Below are positions 36,302-45,940 of a stretch of 64,000 nucleotides of DNA, one piece after another. This DNA comes from Hymenobacter crusticola. GTDB lineage: Bacteria; Bacteroidota; Bacteroidia; Cytophagales; Hymenobacteraceae. The notes below the pieces were generated by a model. The model saw only the letters and a program-made list of their open reading frames with translations. It searched no databases and was not told the origin of the DNA. Each line of letters begins with the position of its first letter. The first letter of the stretch is position 1. The DNA lies in contig NZ_MTSE01000007.1 in assembly GCF_002154225.1 (NCBI RefSeq), positions 248,001 to 312,000 of the forward strand, written 5' to 3'. Both the position numbers and the translations under genes were made by a program.

Positions 36302-38743
36302 ATGCGTCCTTCTCTATTCCCTGCCTTCGCCCAAGCTAGCCGCCTCGCCTTACGGCTGTTGATCTGTTTATTGGTTTGCGTTAGCGCTGCGGCCCAGGCC
36401 CAAACCACTATCACGGGCCGTGTGCTCGACCAGCAGAAGCAGGAAGGCTTGGGCTTTGCCAATGTGGTCTTGAAAGCGGCGGGTGCCGAAAGCGTTGTGC
36501 AAACCGCCCTGGCCGACGAGAACGGGCGTTTTAGCCTGAAGAATGTAAAGCCCGGCAGCTACCAGCTTCAGGTGCTGATGATTGGGTTTGTGACGCATGT
36601 GCAGGCAGTTCCGCTCCCGGCCGGCACCCCCAGCCTAGACCTAGGTACGCTGGGCTTAGCCGCAACAGCGCAAAAGCTAGGTGAAGTCGTTGTGACGGGT
36701 CAGCGGCCCTTGATTGAGCAGAAGCCCGACCGCATGACGATGAACGTGGACGGCAGCATCTTGGCCGCGGGCAACGATGCCTACGACATTCTGGCCGCCG
36801 CGCCATCTGTACAGCTCATCGATGGGCGGCTAACCTTCCGTGGCAAAGGCAATGTGCTCATTCTGCTCAACGGGAAGCGGCTCCCCAGCGGCACCAACCT
36901 AGAAACGTTGCTGGCGAGCATTCCCGGCGACCAGATCGAACGCATCGAGCTCATCAGTAATCCGTCGGCAAAGTACGACGCTGATGCTTCGGGCGGGGTA
37001 ATTGAGATTTATACCAAGCGCGCGAAAGAGCTAGGTTGGACGGCGAACCTAGGTGCTAATTTCCGCCAAGGCTACCGCACGGGCGCCGGCCTCAACGGCG
37101 GTGTGCGGGTGAGCACGCCGAAGCTTGACCTAGCCGTGAATGGCAGCTTCAATCGGCGCGGCGGTTTCGAGCGGAGCACTTCGGAGCGCACGATCTACGA
37201 AGGCCTGACGCCAGCCGCCGGCCTAGCGCAGCGCGGCGACCTGAACAAGACCATCCTCAACAGCAGCTTCAGCGCCAGCCTCAACTATCACTTCAGCGCC
37301 AACACGACGCTAGGTTTTGATGTGGACGTGCTGCAAAGTAGCTTAGATGGCGCCGGCTGGACCCAGTCATACCTGACGCAGGGTAACGGTCTCACCACGA
37401 GCCGCATGCAGGAGAGCGTGCTACTGCAAGATGCCTTCAGCAACTACACCCTCTTCTACAAGCACAAGCTCGATAGCCTCGGCTCGGCACTACTGCTGAC
37501 CAGCAACTACGCCACCTACCAGAACAAGCAGCAGCAGACATTTGACCAGCTGCTGCAAGGCCCTCAGGACTCCGCCGTGGCAAGCACCTTCCGCAATTTC
37601 ATTCCAGCTACGTACCACATTTCCACTACTGCCGCCGATTACACCAAAGTATGGAACCCGAACACGCGCTTGGAAGCGGGCCTGAAATACACCGATACGC
37701 GTAACCAAAGCCGCCAAAATGCCGCCACCCTCACCGACGGCAACTGGGTCGCGCAAGCGTTGTCGCCCTTCTCGAAGCTAGGGTACCAGGAGCGCGTAGC
37801 CGCCAGCTACTTCAGCCTGAACCATACCATCGGGAAGCTAGGTTTGCAGGGTGGGCTGCGGGCCGAGCGCACGCACTACGGCGTGGTCAGCGGCATCGAT
37901 TCGAGCTACTTCAACCTATTCCCGAATCTGCGCGCCGACTACAAGGTGTCGGATGACTTCACGACCTCGCTGGCTTACGCCAAGAATATCCGCCGCCCCG
38001 CCTACGAAAGCCTCATTCCGTACGAGCGGTTTCAGGACACCTACAGCACCAGCCGCGGCAATGCCTCGCTTCGCCCTGAGTACATGCACAGCTTCTCTTG
38101 GAACAACCTCTACAAGGGCTTCGGACTGCAACTCGCCTATACCCAAACCGTTGGTGCCATCTCGTCCGTGTACCTCTACGATGCCGCCACGCTGCGCCTG
38201 ACGACCACGCAACAAAACCTAGCGCAGCGCCACCTAGCTACTGCCACGTTCACGGCGCCTTTCGCGCCTGCCAAGTGGTGGACAATGAACAACAGCGCCA
38301 ACGTGTTCTACCAAGAACTGAACTTCCCCAATCCGCTCGACAACAGCATGCACCTGACCAAGCGCAAAACCTACTACATGCTCAGCAGCGACAACACGCT
38401 CACCTGGGGCAAGGGCTGGTCGGTGCGCGTGTATGGCCTTTATAATTCGCCTTCCATGAACGGCCTATTCGATTGGGATGCTTACTCCTACGTGTCGGTG
38501 GGCGTGAAGAAGACGTTCTTGAACAAGCGGGCCTCGCTTAATCTATCCGTGGCTGACTTGTTTTACGACACGAATCCGCGGGTGAGCAGCACGATTGTGC
38601 CCGTGGTGCTGAGCGAGTTGTATCGCAACGATACGCGTCAGGTGCGGCTCGCCTTTACCTTCAACTTCGGCAAGGCTGACCTGAAGAGCAAGCGCGTCGA
38701 AACCAAAAGCAATGCCGACGAGCGGGGCCGCCTAGGCATGTAG
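36302..38743 (+). CDS. TonB-dependent receptor, OMP_b-brl_3-type, with carboxypeptidase-like domain
   Basis: The 813-residue protein has a signal peptide (cleavage near AQA-QT, about 34), a CarboxypepD_reg-like domain (about 36-115), a plug (about 130-230; LGEVVVTGQRPLIEQKPDR, then DASGGVIEIYTK) and an outer-membrane barrel to the C-terminal AFTFNFGKAD. It lacks a SusD partner, so it is not a SusC. The substrate is unknown, and in this family it may be a peptide or metal complex. It is divergent from the LytS operon by about 130 bp and followed by a kinase gene 81 bp downstream, so it may be part of the same regulon. Confidence 0.93.
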   Translation: MRPSLFPAFAQASRLALRLLICLLVCVSAAAQAQTTITGRVLDQQKQEGLGFANVVLKAAGAESVVQTALADENGRFSLKNVKPGSYQLQVLMIGFVTHVQAVPLPAGTPSLDLGTLGLAATAQKLGEVVVTGQRPLIEQKPDRMTMNVDGSILAAGNDAYDILAAAPSVQLIDGRLTFRGKGNVLILLNGKRLPSGTNLETLLASIPGDQIERIELISNPSAKYDADASGGVIEIYTKRAKELGWTANLGANFRQGYRTGAGLNGGVRVSTPKLDLAVNGSFNRRGGFERSTSERTIYEGLTPAAGLAQRGDLNKTILNSSFSASLNYHFSANTTLGFDVDVLQSSLDGAGWTQSYLTQGNGLTTSRMQESVLLQDAFSNYTLFYKHKLDSLGSALLLTSNYATYQNKQQQTFDQLLQGPQDSAVASTFRNFIPATYHISTTAADYTKVWNPNTRLEAGLKYTDTRNQSRQNAATLTDGNWVAQALSPFSKLGYQERVAASYFSLNHTIGKLGLQGGLRAERTHYGVVSGIDSSYFNLFPNLRADYKVSDDFTTSLAYAKNIRRPAYESLIPYERFQDTYSTSRGNASLRPEYMHSFSWNNLYKGFGLQLAYTQTVGAISSVYLYDAATLRLTTTQQNLAQRHLATATFTAPFAPAKWWTMNNSANVFYQELNFPNPLDNSMHLTKRKTYYMLSSDNTLTWGKGWSVRVYGLYNSPSMNGLFDWDAYSYVSVGVKKTFLNKRASLNLSVADLFYDTNPRVSSTIVPVVLSELYRNDTRQVRLAFTFNFGKADLKSKRVETKSNADERGRLGM

Positions 38744-38824
38744 GCTTGAAGCACAACCCTAGGCAGCACCCACGCGGCACGCCCTAAAGTTGTGCTTAAC
38801 TACGGGCGGCAATTATCTTCACGT

Positions 38825-40921
38825 ATGAAGCAACGAGTACGCTGTCTGTTTTTCCTATTTGCATTACTTGGATCATTGATCGGGCGGGCGCAAAGCCCGC
38901 AAACGGCTAGGCTGCGGCAGGCCTTGGCCCGCGCCACTACCGACACTAGCCGGGTGCTGCTTCTAGCCGACCTAGCCGCCTCCTACCGCTACTCCCGCTT
39001 CGACTCGGTGCAGTGGTACGCCCGGAAAGGGTTGCACCTCGCTTGGAAGATTGGCTACCGCAAGGGGGAGGGCCGTTGCTTGTCGCGCATCGGCATCCTG
39101 ATGGGGGAGCGAGGCAACCTGCCGCAAGCGCTTCGCACCGATTTAGAGGCACTGAAAATCAACGAGGAAAGCCATGACCTAGAAGGCACAGCCCGTACGC
39201 TCAACCAAACCGGGCTGCTCTATCACGCCCTCGACGACGAACGGCCGGCGCTAGCGTACTTCTTCCGGTCGAAAACTATTTATGAGCGGATCCGGGTCCG
39301 GGATGATTCGCAGCTTATCAGCGTACTGGCCAACATTGGGGCCAGCTACACGGCCTTACGGCGCCTCGATTCAGCTGCTGTTTTTTTGAACCGGGCGTAC
39401 CAACTCACCCAGCAGTCGCGCAACGTCAACCAAAGCTGCTGGGGCAACCCCGCGCCCTACGTGCTGCGAGAGCTAGGCTTGTTGCAGGGTGCGCTAGGCA
39501 ATACAACCCAGGCTATCCGTTATTACCGGCTTAGTGCGCAGGCCGCCATTCCGGAAAATGACTTACGCAGCAGCAGCCGGGCTTACCAATACCTAGCCGA
39601 GCTATATGGCCGCCGCCAGCAGCCTGATTCGAGCGTCTACTATGCGCGCAAAGCCTTGGTGATGGGGCAGTCCCTGCCGTTTATTGTGGGCGTAGTGCGT
39701 ACCAGCAACTTGTTGGCCGAAACCTTTCAGACCCGCAAACAACGCGACAGTACGCTGAAATACATGAACATTATGCTGCGGGCCGAGGATAGCCTCTACG
39801 ATCCGCATCGCATCAAGCAGCTCGACGCCATTGGCTTTGCGGAACAGCAACGCCTACGGGAGTTGGAGCTAGAGCGGGTACAGTACATGGCACGCATGCG
39901 CCTGTATGCGCTAGCTACCGGTATCACGGTGCTCGTGCTCGTGGCGCTGCTTTTATGGCGCAACAACAAGCTGCAAAAGCAGGCCAACGCGAAGTTGCAA
40001 GCCCTTAACCAGCAGGTGGTTCAGCAGAAAGAGGAGTTTATGGTGCAGCGCGACAACCTAGCCCAAACACTGCTAGAGCTGAAGCAAGCACAAAGTCAGC
40101 TGGTGTTGCGCGAGAAGATGGCGAGCCTAGGCGAGCTGATGACCAGTGTAGCCCAGGAGATTCAGAAACCCGTACACCAAGTGCGCGACTTTGCCGGCAT
40201 CAGCCAAGCGTTGTGCCAGGAGCTGCACGCGGAGTTCAACAAGCTAGCACTGCCTGATGACGATTGGGAGTACTTAGATGAAACGCTCCAGAACCTAGGG
40301 CAATATCAGGAGAAGATTGTGCAGGCCGGACGGCGGGCCAATTCCATTGTGCTCGGTATGCTAGAGTACGCATCGGCCGAACCTAGCCTGCGCCAAGCTA
40401 CTGATTTGAACGTGATGGTAGAAAGCAGCTTGCGCATGGCGTATCATGAGATGCGGGGTAAGCATCGCACCTTCAACGCGGCGTTGTTGCCAACGCTAGA
40501 CCCAGCAGTGGGCATGCTCGACGTTGTGCGCCACGACCTGACCCGGGCACTGATTCAACTGTTTCTTACCGCTTTCAACGCCGTGCAGCAGCGGCAAAGC
40601 TTGGATGAAGAAGGTTACGTGCCGCAAGTCGCCGTTAGTACCCGCCGCTTAGTCAAACACGTCGAAGTACGCGTGCGCGACAACGGCCTAGGCCTGACGG
40701 ATGAGTTGCAGAACACTATATTTCAGCGGTTTTCGACGGGCAACACCACGAACGAGCGCCCTGGGCTAGGGTTGCCCTTGAGCTACGATATTATCAAAAG
40801 TCACGGCGGGGCACTTCGCGTGGAGTCACGCGAAGGAGAATTTACCGAGTTCATCATGACGCTACCCGTGAAAGCACAACCGGAAGCAGTAGCGAGTGAA
40901 AGTGCTTCTGTCGAAGGATAG
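38825..40921 (+). CDS. TPR-containing sensor histidine kinase homologue with His-to-Gln change
   Basis: The 698-residue protein (ATG at 38825; a GTG 33 bases upstream is less likely) has a signal peptide, about seven TPR-like helical repeats in the periplasmic part (about 30-340), a membrane span (about 362-380), a coiled coil and a kinase core. The HisKA motif reads SLGELMTSVAQEIQKPV, so the phospho-acceptor is Q444 (CAG at 40154-40156) instead of His. The N-box reads RALIQLFLTAFNAV, with Gln and Thr for the two Asn. The G1 (RDNGLGL), F and G2 (PGLGLPLSYDI) boxes remain. It probably binds nucleotide poorly or not at all and cannot phosphorylate itself on His. Confidence 0.88.
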   Translation: MKQRVRCLFFLFALLGSLIGRAQSPQTARLRQALARATTDTSRVLLLADLAASYRYSRFDSVQWYARKGLHLAWKIGYRKGEGRCLSRIGILMGERGNLPQALRTDLEALKINEESHDLEGTARTLNQTGLLYHALDDERPALAYFFRSKTIYERIRVRDDSQLISVLANIGASYTALRRLDSAAVFLNRAYQLTQQSRNVNQSCWGNPAPYVLRELGLLQGALGNTTQAIRYYRLSAQAAIPENDLRSSSRAYQYLAELYGRRQQPDSSVYYARKALVMGQSLPFIVGVVRTSNLLAETFQTRKQRDSTLKYMNIMLRAEDSLYDPHRIKQLDAIGFAEQQRLRELELERVQYMARMRLYALATGITVLVLVALLLWRNNKLQKQANAKLQALNQQVVQQKEEFMVQRDNLAQTLLELKQAQSQLVLREKMASLGELMTSVAQEIQKPVHQVRDFAGISQALCQELHAEFNKLALPDDDWEYLDETLQNLGQYQEKIVQAGRRANSIVLGMLEYASAEPSLRQATDLNVMVESSLRMAYHEMRGKHRTFNAALLPTLDPAVGMLDVVRHDLTRALIQLFLTAFNAVQQRQSLDEEGYVPQVAVSTRRLVKHVEVRVRDNGLGLTDELQNTIFQRFSTGNTTNERPGLGLPLSYDIIKSHGGALRVESREGEFTEFIMTLPVKAQPEAVASESASVEG

Positions 40922-41047
40922 TTGGCCAAGCTGTTGACTAGTAGATGGTAGAGTTCTGGTACGGTAAGCCGCCGCCTAGAAGCAACGTTTCCGTGGGCGG
41001 CGCGTCAGTGACGTAACATTGCCTAAACGCTCTCAACTCTATTCTTC

Positions 41048-42604
41048 ATGAAAAGACTAGTATTCTTCTCTGTGGTGTGCAACCTCGCCGTTAGCACGTC
41101 ACTAGTAGCCCAGCAAGCTGAGAAAGTAGACCAAGCCATGATTGCCAAAATCAAGGATGAAGGTCTGAACCGCTCCAAAGTAATGGAAACGGCCTTCTAC
41201 CTAACGGATGTGTGCGGCCCGCGCTTGGCTAATTCGGAAGGCTTGCAACGCGCCAACCAGTGGACCAAAGACCAACTCACCAAATGGGGACTGGTGAATG
41301 CCAACGTGGAACCCTGGGGTGATTTTGGTCGGGGCTGGGACGTGGAGAAGTCGTACGTGGCCATGACCAAGCCGTACTATCACGCCATGATCGGGGCGCC
41401 CAAAGCTTGGACGCCTGGCACGAATGGACCGGTGAAAAAGCAGATTGTGTACGTGAAAGCTGCTGCGGAAGCGGATCTGGATAAGTACAAAGGCCAGCTG
41501 CGCGACAAGATTGTGGTGACGGAAGTAACCTCGCCGCCTAAGACGGGCTTCGAAGCCGATGCCAAGCGCTACTCCGACGAAGACCTAAAGAAAATGGCAG
41601 ATGCACCTGCTACCCCGAGCGCCCGCCCGGCCATGACTGACGATGCCATGGCAACTTACCGGGCCAGACTGGCGCTCCGCAGTAAAATGGCGGAATTTCT
41701 TTTGGCAGAAGGTGCTGTAGCCGTGCTGAGTAACCCCCGCGGCGGCTCCGACGGCACGTTCTTTACCAGCAATGGCGCACCCTACGCCGCCGATGCAAAG
41801 CCGGTGCTACCCGAAATCGAAACCGCACCCGAAGACCAACTGCGCCTGATTCGCCTAGTGGAAGCTGGTATTCCGGTAGAGGTGGAGATGGAAACCAAAA
41901 CCAAGTTTCAGACCCAAGATTTGAAAGGCTACAACGTGGTAGCTGAGATTCCGGGCACCGACAAAAAGCTGAAAAGCGAAGTAGTAATGCTAGGTGGCCA
42001 CCTCGACTCATGGCATGCCGCTACCGGTGCTACTGATAACGCGGCCGGCTGCGCCGTAATGATGGAAGCCGTTCGCATCTTGAAAGCCTTGAACGTGAAG
42101 CCCAAGCGCACGATTCGGATTGCTTTGTGGGGTGAAGAAGAGGAGGGCTTGCACGGCTCCAAGAACTACGTAAAGAACCACTTCGGCGAAGCGGGCAAGC
42201 CTACTGCCGAGCAAGAAAAGCTAGCTGGCTACTACAACCTCGACAACGGCACCGGCAAAATTCGCGGGATCTACTTGCAGGGCAACGAGGGTGTGCGGCC
42301 TATCTTCACGGCGTGGCTTCAGCCTTTCGCCGACCTAGGTGCCACTACCATCACGCCGCGTAACACGGGTGGCACCGACCACCTCTCGTTTGACGCAGTA
42401 GGTATTCCAGGCTTCCAGTTCATTCAGGATGGCATTGATTACAACACCCGTACCCACCATACCAACATGGACACCTACGAGCGTCTCCAGCCCGACGACC
42501 TAAAGCAGGCGTCAGTGATTGTAGCCTCCTTTGTGTACAACACGGCCATGCGCGACCAAAAGCTGCCACGCAAGCCCGTAGCGGTGACCAAACCAGCACA
42601 ATAA
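41048..42604 (+). CDS. M28-family metallopeptidase, exported, with PA-like insertion
   Basis: The 518-residue protein has a signal peptide (about 1-21) and a protease-associated-type segment (about 115-280). The M28 catalytic domain follows: VMLGGHLDSWHAATGATDNAAG with the first His and bridging Asp, WGEEEEGLHGSKNY with the general base Glu, NTGGTDHLSFD with Asp, and YNTRTHHTNMDTYE with the last His. It should be a zinc aminopeptidase in the periplasm or secreted. It ends in a strong terminator (42623-42655). Confidence 0.94.
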   Translation: MKRLVFFSVVCNLAVSTSLVAQQAEKVDQAMIAKIKDEGLNRSKVMETAFYLTDVCGPRLANSEGLQRANQWTKDQLTKWGLVNANVEPWGDFGRGWDVEKSYVAMTKPYYHAMIGAPKAWTPGTNGPVKKQIVYVKAAAEADLDKYKGQLRDKIVVTEVTSPPKTGFEADAKRYSDEDLKKMADAPATPSARPAMTDDAMATYRARLALRSKMAEFLLAEGAVAVLSNPRGGSDGTFFTSNGAPYAADAKPVLPEIETAPEDQLRLIRLVEAGIPVEVEMETKTKFQTQDLKGYNVVAEIPGTDKKLKSEVVMLGGHLDSWHAATGATDNAAGCAVMMEAVRILKALNVKPKRTIRIALWGEEEEGLHGSKNYVKNHFGEAGKPTAEQEKLAGYYNLDNGTGKIRGIYLQGNEGVRPIFTAWLQPFADLGATTITPRNTGGTDHLSFDAVGIPGFQFIQDGIDYNTRTHHTNMDTYERLQPDDLKQASVIVASFVYNTAMRDQKLPRKPVAVTKPAQ

Positions 42605-42622
42605 ACCACCCGACATGCATGC

Positions 42623-42655
42623 AAAAGCCTCGCTAGTTACTAGCGAGGCTTTTTT
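42623..42655 (+). terminator. Rho-independent terminator of the M28 peptidase gene
   Basis: A GC-rich stem (AGCCTCGCTAGT with its complement) with almost no loop is followed by six T residues, 18 bases after the stop at 42604. It is a textbook hairpin with T-tract. Confidence 0.92.
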
Positions 42656-42781
42656 GATGGGCTGCTACGCAGTGTGGGACGACTACAGAAGCTAGGTTGT
42701 CGGAGGTGGAGGCTAGCTTTCGAATCGGCCGGGAAAAAGCTTTGCAGCAATTTTTTGCCTGATAAGAGGGCTCCGTTACGG

Positions 42782-43804
42782 CTAAGCAGCGGCTGGCCTG
42801 CCTTTGCTTAGCTCCGCCAAACGGCGGCGTCTCTCCTCAATTGGCCGGTCGTAATACGTGTAGAACACATACGCCATGGTGAAAGTCAGCGCCAGATACA
42901 CCACCATGTAAGGCAAGCGCTGAAGGCTGCTTAGTTCTTGCGTGTAGTAGTTGAAGGGGATAAACCAGATCCAGTGCGATAAGTAGAGGACGTAGGAAAT
43001 ATCACCCAAGTTCCTGTCAAGTTTGTCGCTCTTCACCCGCACGCTGTTCGCGAGCATTGGGATGAGCAGCAGGCAGGCTGTTTCGCTGAAACGCAGGTGA
43101 TAAACGGAGAAGGAGTCTCTTACCGCGGAAAACAAGCTAGGTACTACGTAGTGCACGGCCAAAACCAAGAAGAACAAACCAGTGCAGATCACTTCCGTTT
43201 TTCGGCGGAAAGTAACAGCATCCTTGTGCAAGCAAATGCCGATGACGAAGTAAACCAGGTAAACGGCTACCGTCTCGTGTAGAAAAGATTTGTTGAAGAA
43301 CATTTCCACCACAAAGGTTACGAGTCCGAAGAATACCAGCGCGGAAATTCGGCTAGCCTTGTTATTCAACAGCACGAGCATTACCGGAAAAAGAATGTAG
43401 AACTGTAGCTCTATATCTAGCGACCAGGCCGGCGCAATGGGTTGGAACGGCAGTAGGTTATAACCGAGAAGCGTGAGATTGGAAAACCAAAAATGAGCTT
43501 TCTCAACAACGGAGAAATGACTGATCGTATGCGCGGCAGTGGGATCGAAGAAAATGACCAGTACAGCCGCTAGAATGGCAAAAAGAAAGTAAACCGGAAA
43601 TAATCGGTAAATTCTGCTCATGTAGAAATCCTGAACGGGCGAATCAAGTTTTTTATACTTGCTGTCGTACATCAAAGAAATCCAGTACCCGCTAAGGATG
43701 AAAAAACAGTAAACGGCTAGCGTGCCGACGAACACCACCCTAGCGACGTGAAAGACGACAACAAGTGAAGCGAGAATAAAGCGCAGAAGGCCAGGTTTAA
43801 TCAT
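42782..43804 (-). CDS. Acyltransferase 3 family membrane protein (O-acetylase type)
   Basis: The 340-residue protein has about ten membrane spans. It opens LLRFILASLVVVFHVARV, with the conserved His of the acyltransferase 3 family, and continues with YCFFILSGYWISLMY and FYMSRIYRLFPVYF (the R-x-x-R-x-x-P pattern). A later PAWSLDIELQFYILFPV matches the family SLxxEhxFY motif. It should move an acyl group onto a surface polysaccharide or peptidoglycan across the inner membrane. It is lower in GC than most neighbours and sits beside an AT-rich gene-free region, hinting at transfer. Confidence 0.93.
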   Translation of the reverse strand: MIKPGLLRFILASLVVVFHVARVVFVGTLAVYCFFILSGYWISLMYDSKYKKLDSPVQDFYMSRIYRLFPVYFLFAILAAVLVIFFDPTAAHTISHFSVVEKAHFWFSNLTLLGYNLLPFQPIAPAWSLDIELQFYILFPVMLVLLNNKASRISALVFFGLVTFVVEMFFNKSFLHETVAVYLVYFVIGICLHKDAVTFRRKTEVICTGLFFLVLAVHYVVPSLFSAVRDSFSVYHLRFSETACLLLIPMLANSVRVKSDKLDRNLGDISYVLYLSHWIWFIPFNYYTQELSSLQRLPYMVVYLALTFTMAYVFYTYYDRPIEERRRRLAELSKGRPAAA

Positions 43805-44794
43805 GTTTTACAGCAGTTAAGGCTGGTGAAAGAATGACAGGGTATTTATATAACGCCTGTTTTTCTGTGCTAAGTTGTTTTCGGAAAAGAGGCTTGGAGA
43901 TAAAAAGGCAGACAGCTTTTTTAGAAATGTAGCAGAGCTGTTTGTGATGCTAGGGAGCCTATTGAAGCATATTTTTAAAGAATTAACATTCGTCAAAAAT
44001 TAAAGCAAATACAGTGTTGCCACTGGTTGCTTTTGTGCAGTAGGTGGGGGTAGGGTGGTATGGAAAAGCCTTCACCGGCCAGATCTGTTATCAGGCGCTC
44101 GGGGACTGTCAGTAAGTGTCGGTCAGAACAGCTTTACTTTAGGTTATTACTGGATTCAATCAAGAGTTGATTGAATAATGACATTAATAGGGTCATAACG
44201 AACCTAATAGTGAAGCAATTCATAACAAGTATTTTGTTAGAAAATAACAATTTTTTGATAGGATAATTAAATAAAAGGGAGTTTATAGCTTCTATATATC
44301 ATTAAACTTAAGGTGCGCAATTGATAGAATACCCTGCCATTTTGTAGGGTATAGAGCATAAGTTATAGAACTATACCAAGTTGTATGGAGAAATATGAAT
44401 TTGTTAATCGAATATGCTTTTTGTTTCTTGTCTGTGTCTGATGCAGGACAAAAAACCATACACATCTTGACTGTTTTGAGTAGGCTACGCAGAATTTATA
44501 GTAGAGCTCCAAGTAGTGAGCTGCTAAGCTGCCATACTACTGTTTAAGTACGTTTATTTCGGAGGGTTTAAGTAGGTTGTCTTTATTGACAGGAAAATAA
44601 CATAGCCACATACGAAAACGGCCCGCTAATTATTAGCGGGCCGTTTTCGTATGTGATTCACTATGAAATGTTACTCGTTTGGATAAAAACTAATTTTTAT
44701 ATTCTAAGTAATTAGTTGTGAACGAGGCGAAGAATAATTAGATGAAGTTTTTTTAAAATAGCTAGGTGCTGTTTTCTCTCTACCAGTGATATTA
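43805..44794. other. AT-rich gene-free region of about 1 kb
   Basis: No open frame longer than about 40 codons with coding character was found on either strand. The DNA is strongly AT-rich and almost free of SCTAGS hexamers, unlike the surrounding genome. It contains a small inverted repeat ATTCAATCA-5-TGATTGAAT (44154-44176), another around 44331-44351, and the strong 49 bp palindrome at 44607-44655. Most of the length is unexplained. Confidence 0.7.
44607..44655 (-). terminator. 49 bp near-perfect palindrome, probable terminator of the dienelactone hydrolase gene
   Basis: Perfect 24-base arms (44607-44630 and 44632-44655) are separated by a single base. The inner half is GC-rich and the outer half contains a TTTT run within the stem. 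It lies 140 bases after the stop of the minus-strand hydrolase gene, the only gene it could obviously serve. Confidence 0.7.
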
Positions 44795-45652
44795 CTACCC
44801 TAGCTTCTCGCTGAAAAAGCGTAGCGTCCGGTCCCAGGCTAGCTTCGCGGCATCTGCGTTGTAGCGTGCCGGGGAGGTGTCGTTGTTGAAGGCATGCTGC
44901 ACCCCATCGTACACGAAAAGTTGGTACTTGATACCAGCGGCTTTTAGCGCTGCCTCATAGGCCGGAATGCCGGCATCGATGCGTTCATCAAGCCCGGCGT
45001 AATGTAGCATCACCGCTGCACTAATATTGGGTACGTCTTCCGCTTTGGGCTGCGAACCGTAGTAAGCCACGGCGGCGTTCAGTTGGGGGTCGTGCACGGC
45101 TAGTTGGTTGGCTAAGCCACCGCCCCAGCAGAAGCCCACGCAGCCCGTGCGGCCATTGCCATCTTTACGCTGCCGCAAGTAAGTAAGAGCAGCTAGGTAG
45201 TTCGTTAAGTTTTGCTGCGGATCGAGTTTGCCAATTAGGGTGCGGCCTTCGTCCTCGTTGGCTGGCGTACCACCTAGGGGGGAAAGCGCATCCACGCCGA
45301 GTGCTAGGTAGCCTGCCTTGGCCACGCGCCGCGTCACGTCCTTAATATGGGGCGTCAGGCCACGGTTTTCGTGAATGACAATCACCGAACCTAGCTTCTT
45401 GCGACCTTTTGGGCGGGCTAGGTAACCTTTCATGGTGCAGTTATCGCCGGGCCAGGTTACTTCTTCAATCGTCAGGCCCTTGTCGTCCTCGGTAATGGTG
45501 GCGGCGTGCGCGTAGCCCGGCTCCAGCACCGACAGCGCTGACATGGCCACCGCCAAACCGCCCGTGAGCTTCACAAGTCGCTCCATAAACTCCTTGCGGG
45601 AGAGAGGCTTATGGGTGTATTCGTCGAATAGATTGATAATGCGCTGGTCCAT
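44795..45652 (-). CDS. Dienelactone hydrolase family protein with N-terminal signal-like segment
   Basis: The 285-residue protein has an N-terminal stretch LSRKEFMERLVKLTGGLAVAMSALSVL that looks like a weak twin-arginine (RK) signal. A dienelactone hydrolase domain follows (about 60-285). The nucleophile is C175 in GFCWGGG, the acid is in HYAGLDERID and the histidine in DGVQHAFNND. VIVIHENRGL is also typical. It hydrolyses lactones or esters, and export is likely but not certain. It is a single gene. Confidence 0.92.
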   Translation of the reverse strand: MDQRIINLFDEYTHKPLSRKEFMERLVKLTGGLAVAMSALSVLEPGYAHAATITEDDKGLTIEEVTWPGDNCTMKGYLARPKGRKKLGSVIVIHENRGLTPHIKDVTRRVAKAGYLALGVDALSPLGGTPANEDEGRTLIGKLDPQQNLTNYLAALTYLRQRKDGNGRTGCVGFCWGGGLANQLAVHDPQLNAAVAYYGSQPKAEDVPNISAAVMLHYAGLDERIDAGIPAYEAALKAAGIKYQLFVYDGVQHAFNNDTSPARYNADAAKLAWDRTLRFFSEKLG

Positions 45653-45685
45653 AAAAGGGAGATGAGGTAGTGCTTAAATATAGAC

Positions 45686-45714
45686 AAAAGCCCGACCAGA
45701 AGCCGGGCTTTTTT
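45686..45714 (-). terminator. Terminator hairpin upstream of the hydrolase gene
   Basis: Stem AAAAGCCCG / CGGGCTTTT with an 8-to-9-base loop and T-runs on both sides. It probably ends the minus-strand transcript of the cupin and Kazal genes (cupin stop at 45941). Confidence 0.7.
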
Positions 45715-45940
45715 GGAAGCTTGTGCTAAGTGTCAGGCGCTGCAACTAGGCAGCTTACGCAGTACCGGCTACCTAGCATAAATAGCTAGGATGTGCTTAG
45801 TAGCGAATCTGTTCCGCGACGAGACGAGCAATGCAATGCTCTATGCGTAGAGTGCGGTTCCTAACACGTGCGTCGTTCGGAGGGTAGAACAAAAGGAGTA
45901 CCTAGGTGCCTGTACACTTGTGCAACGTTCCCGTAGCCAT

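Noticed and set aside
44059..44169. 36-codon open frame starting MEKPSPARS in the AT-rich region
   Set aside because: Too short, no ribosome-binding context or conserved feature that I can see.
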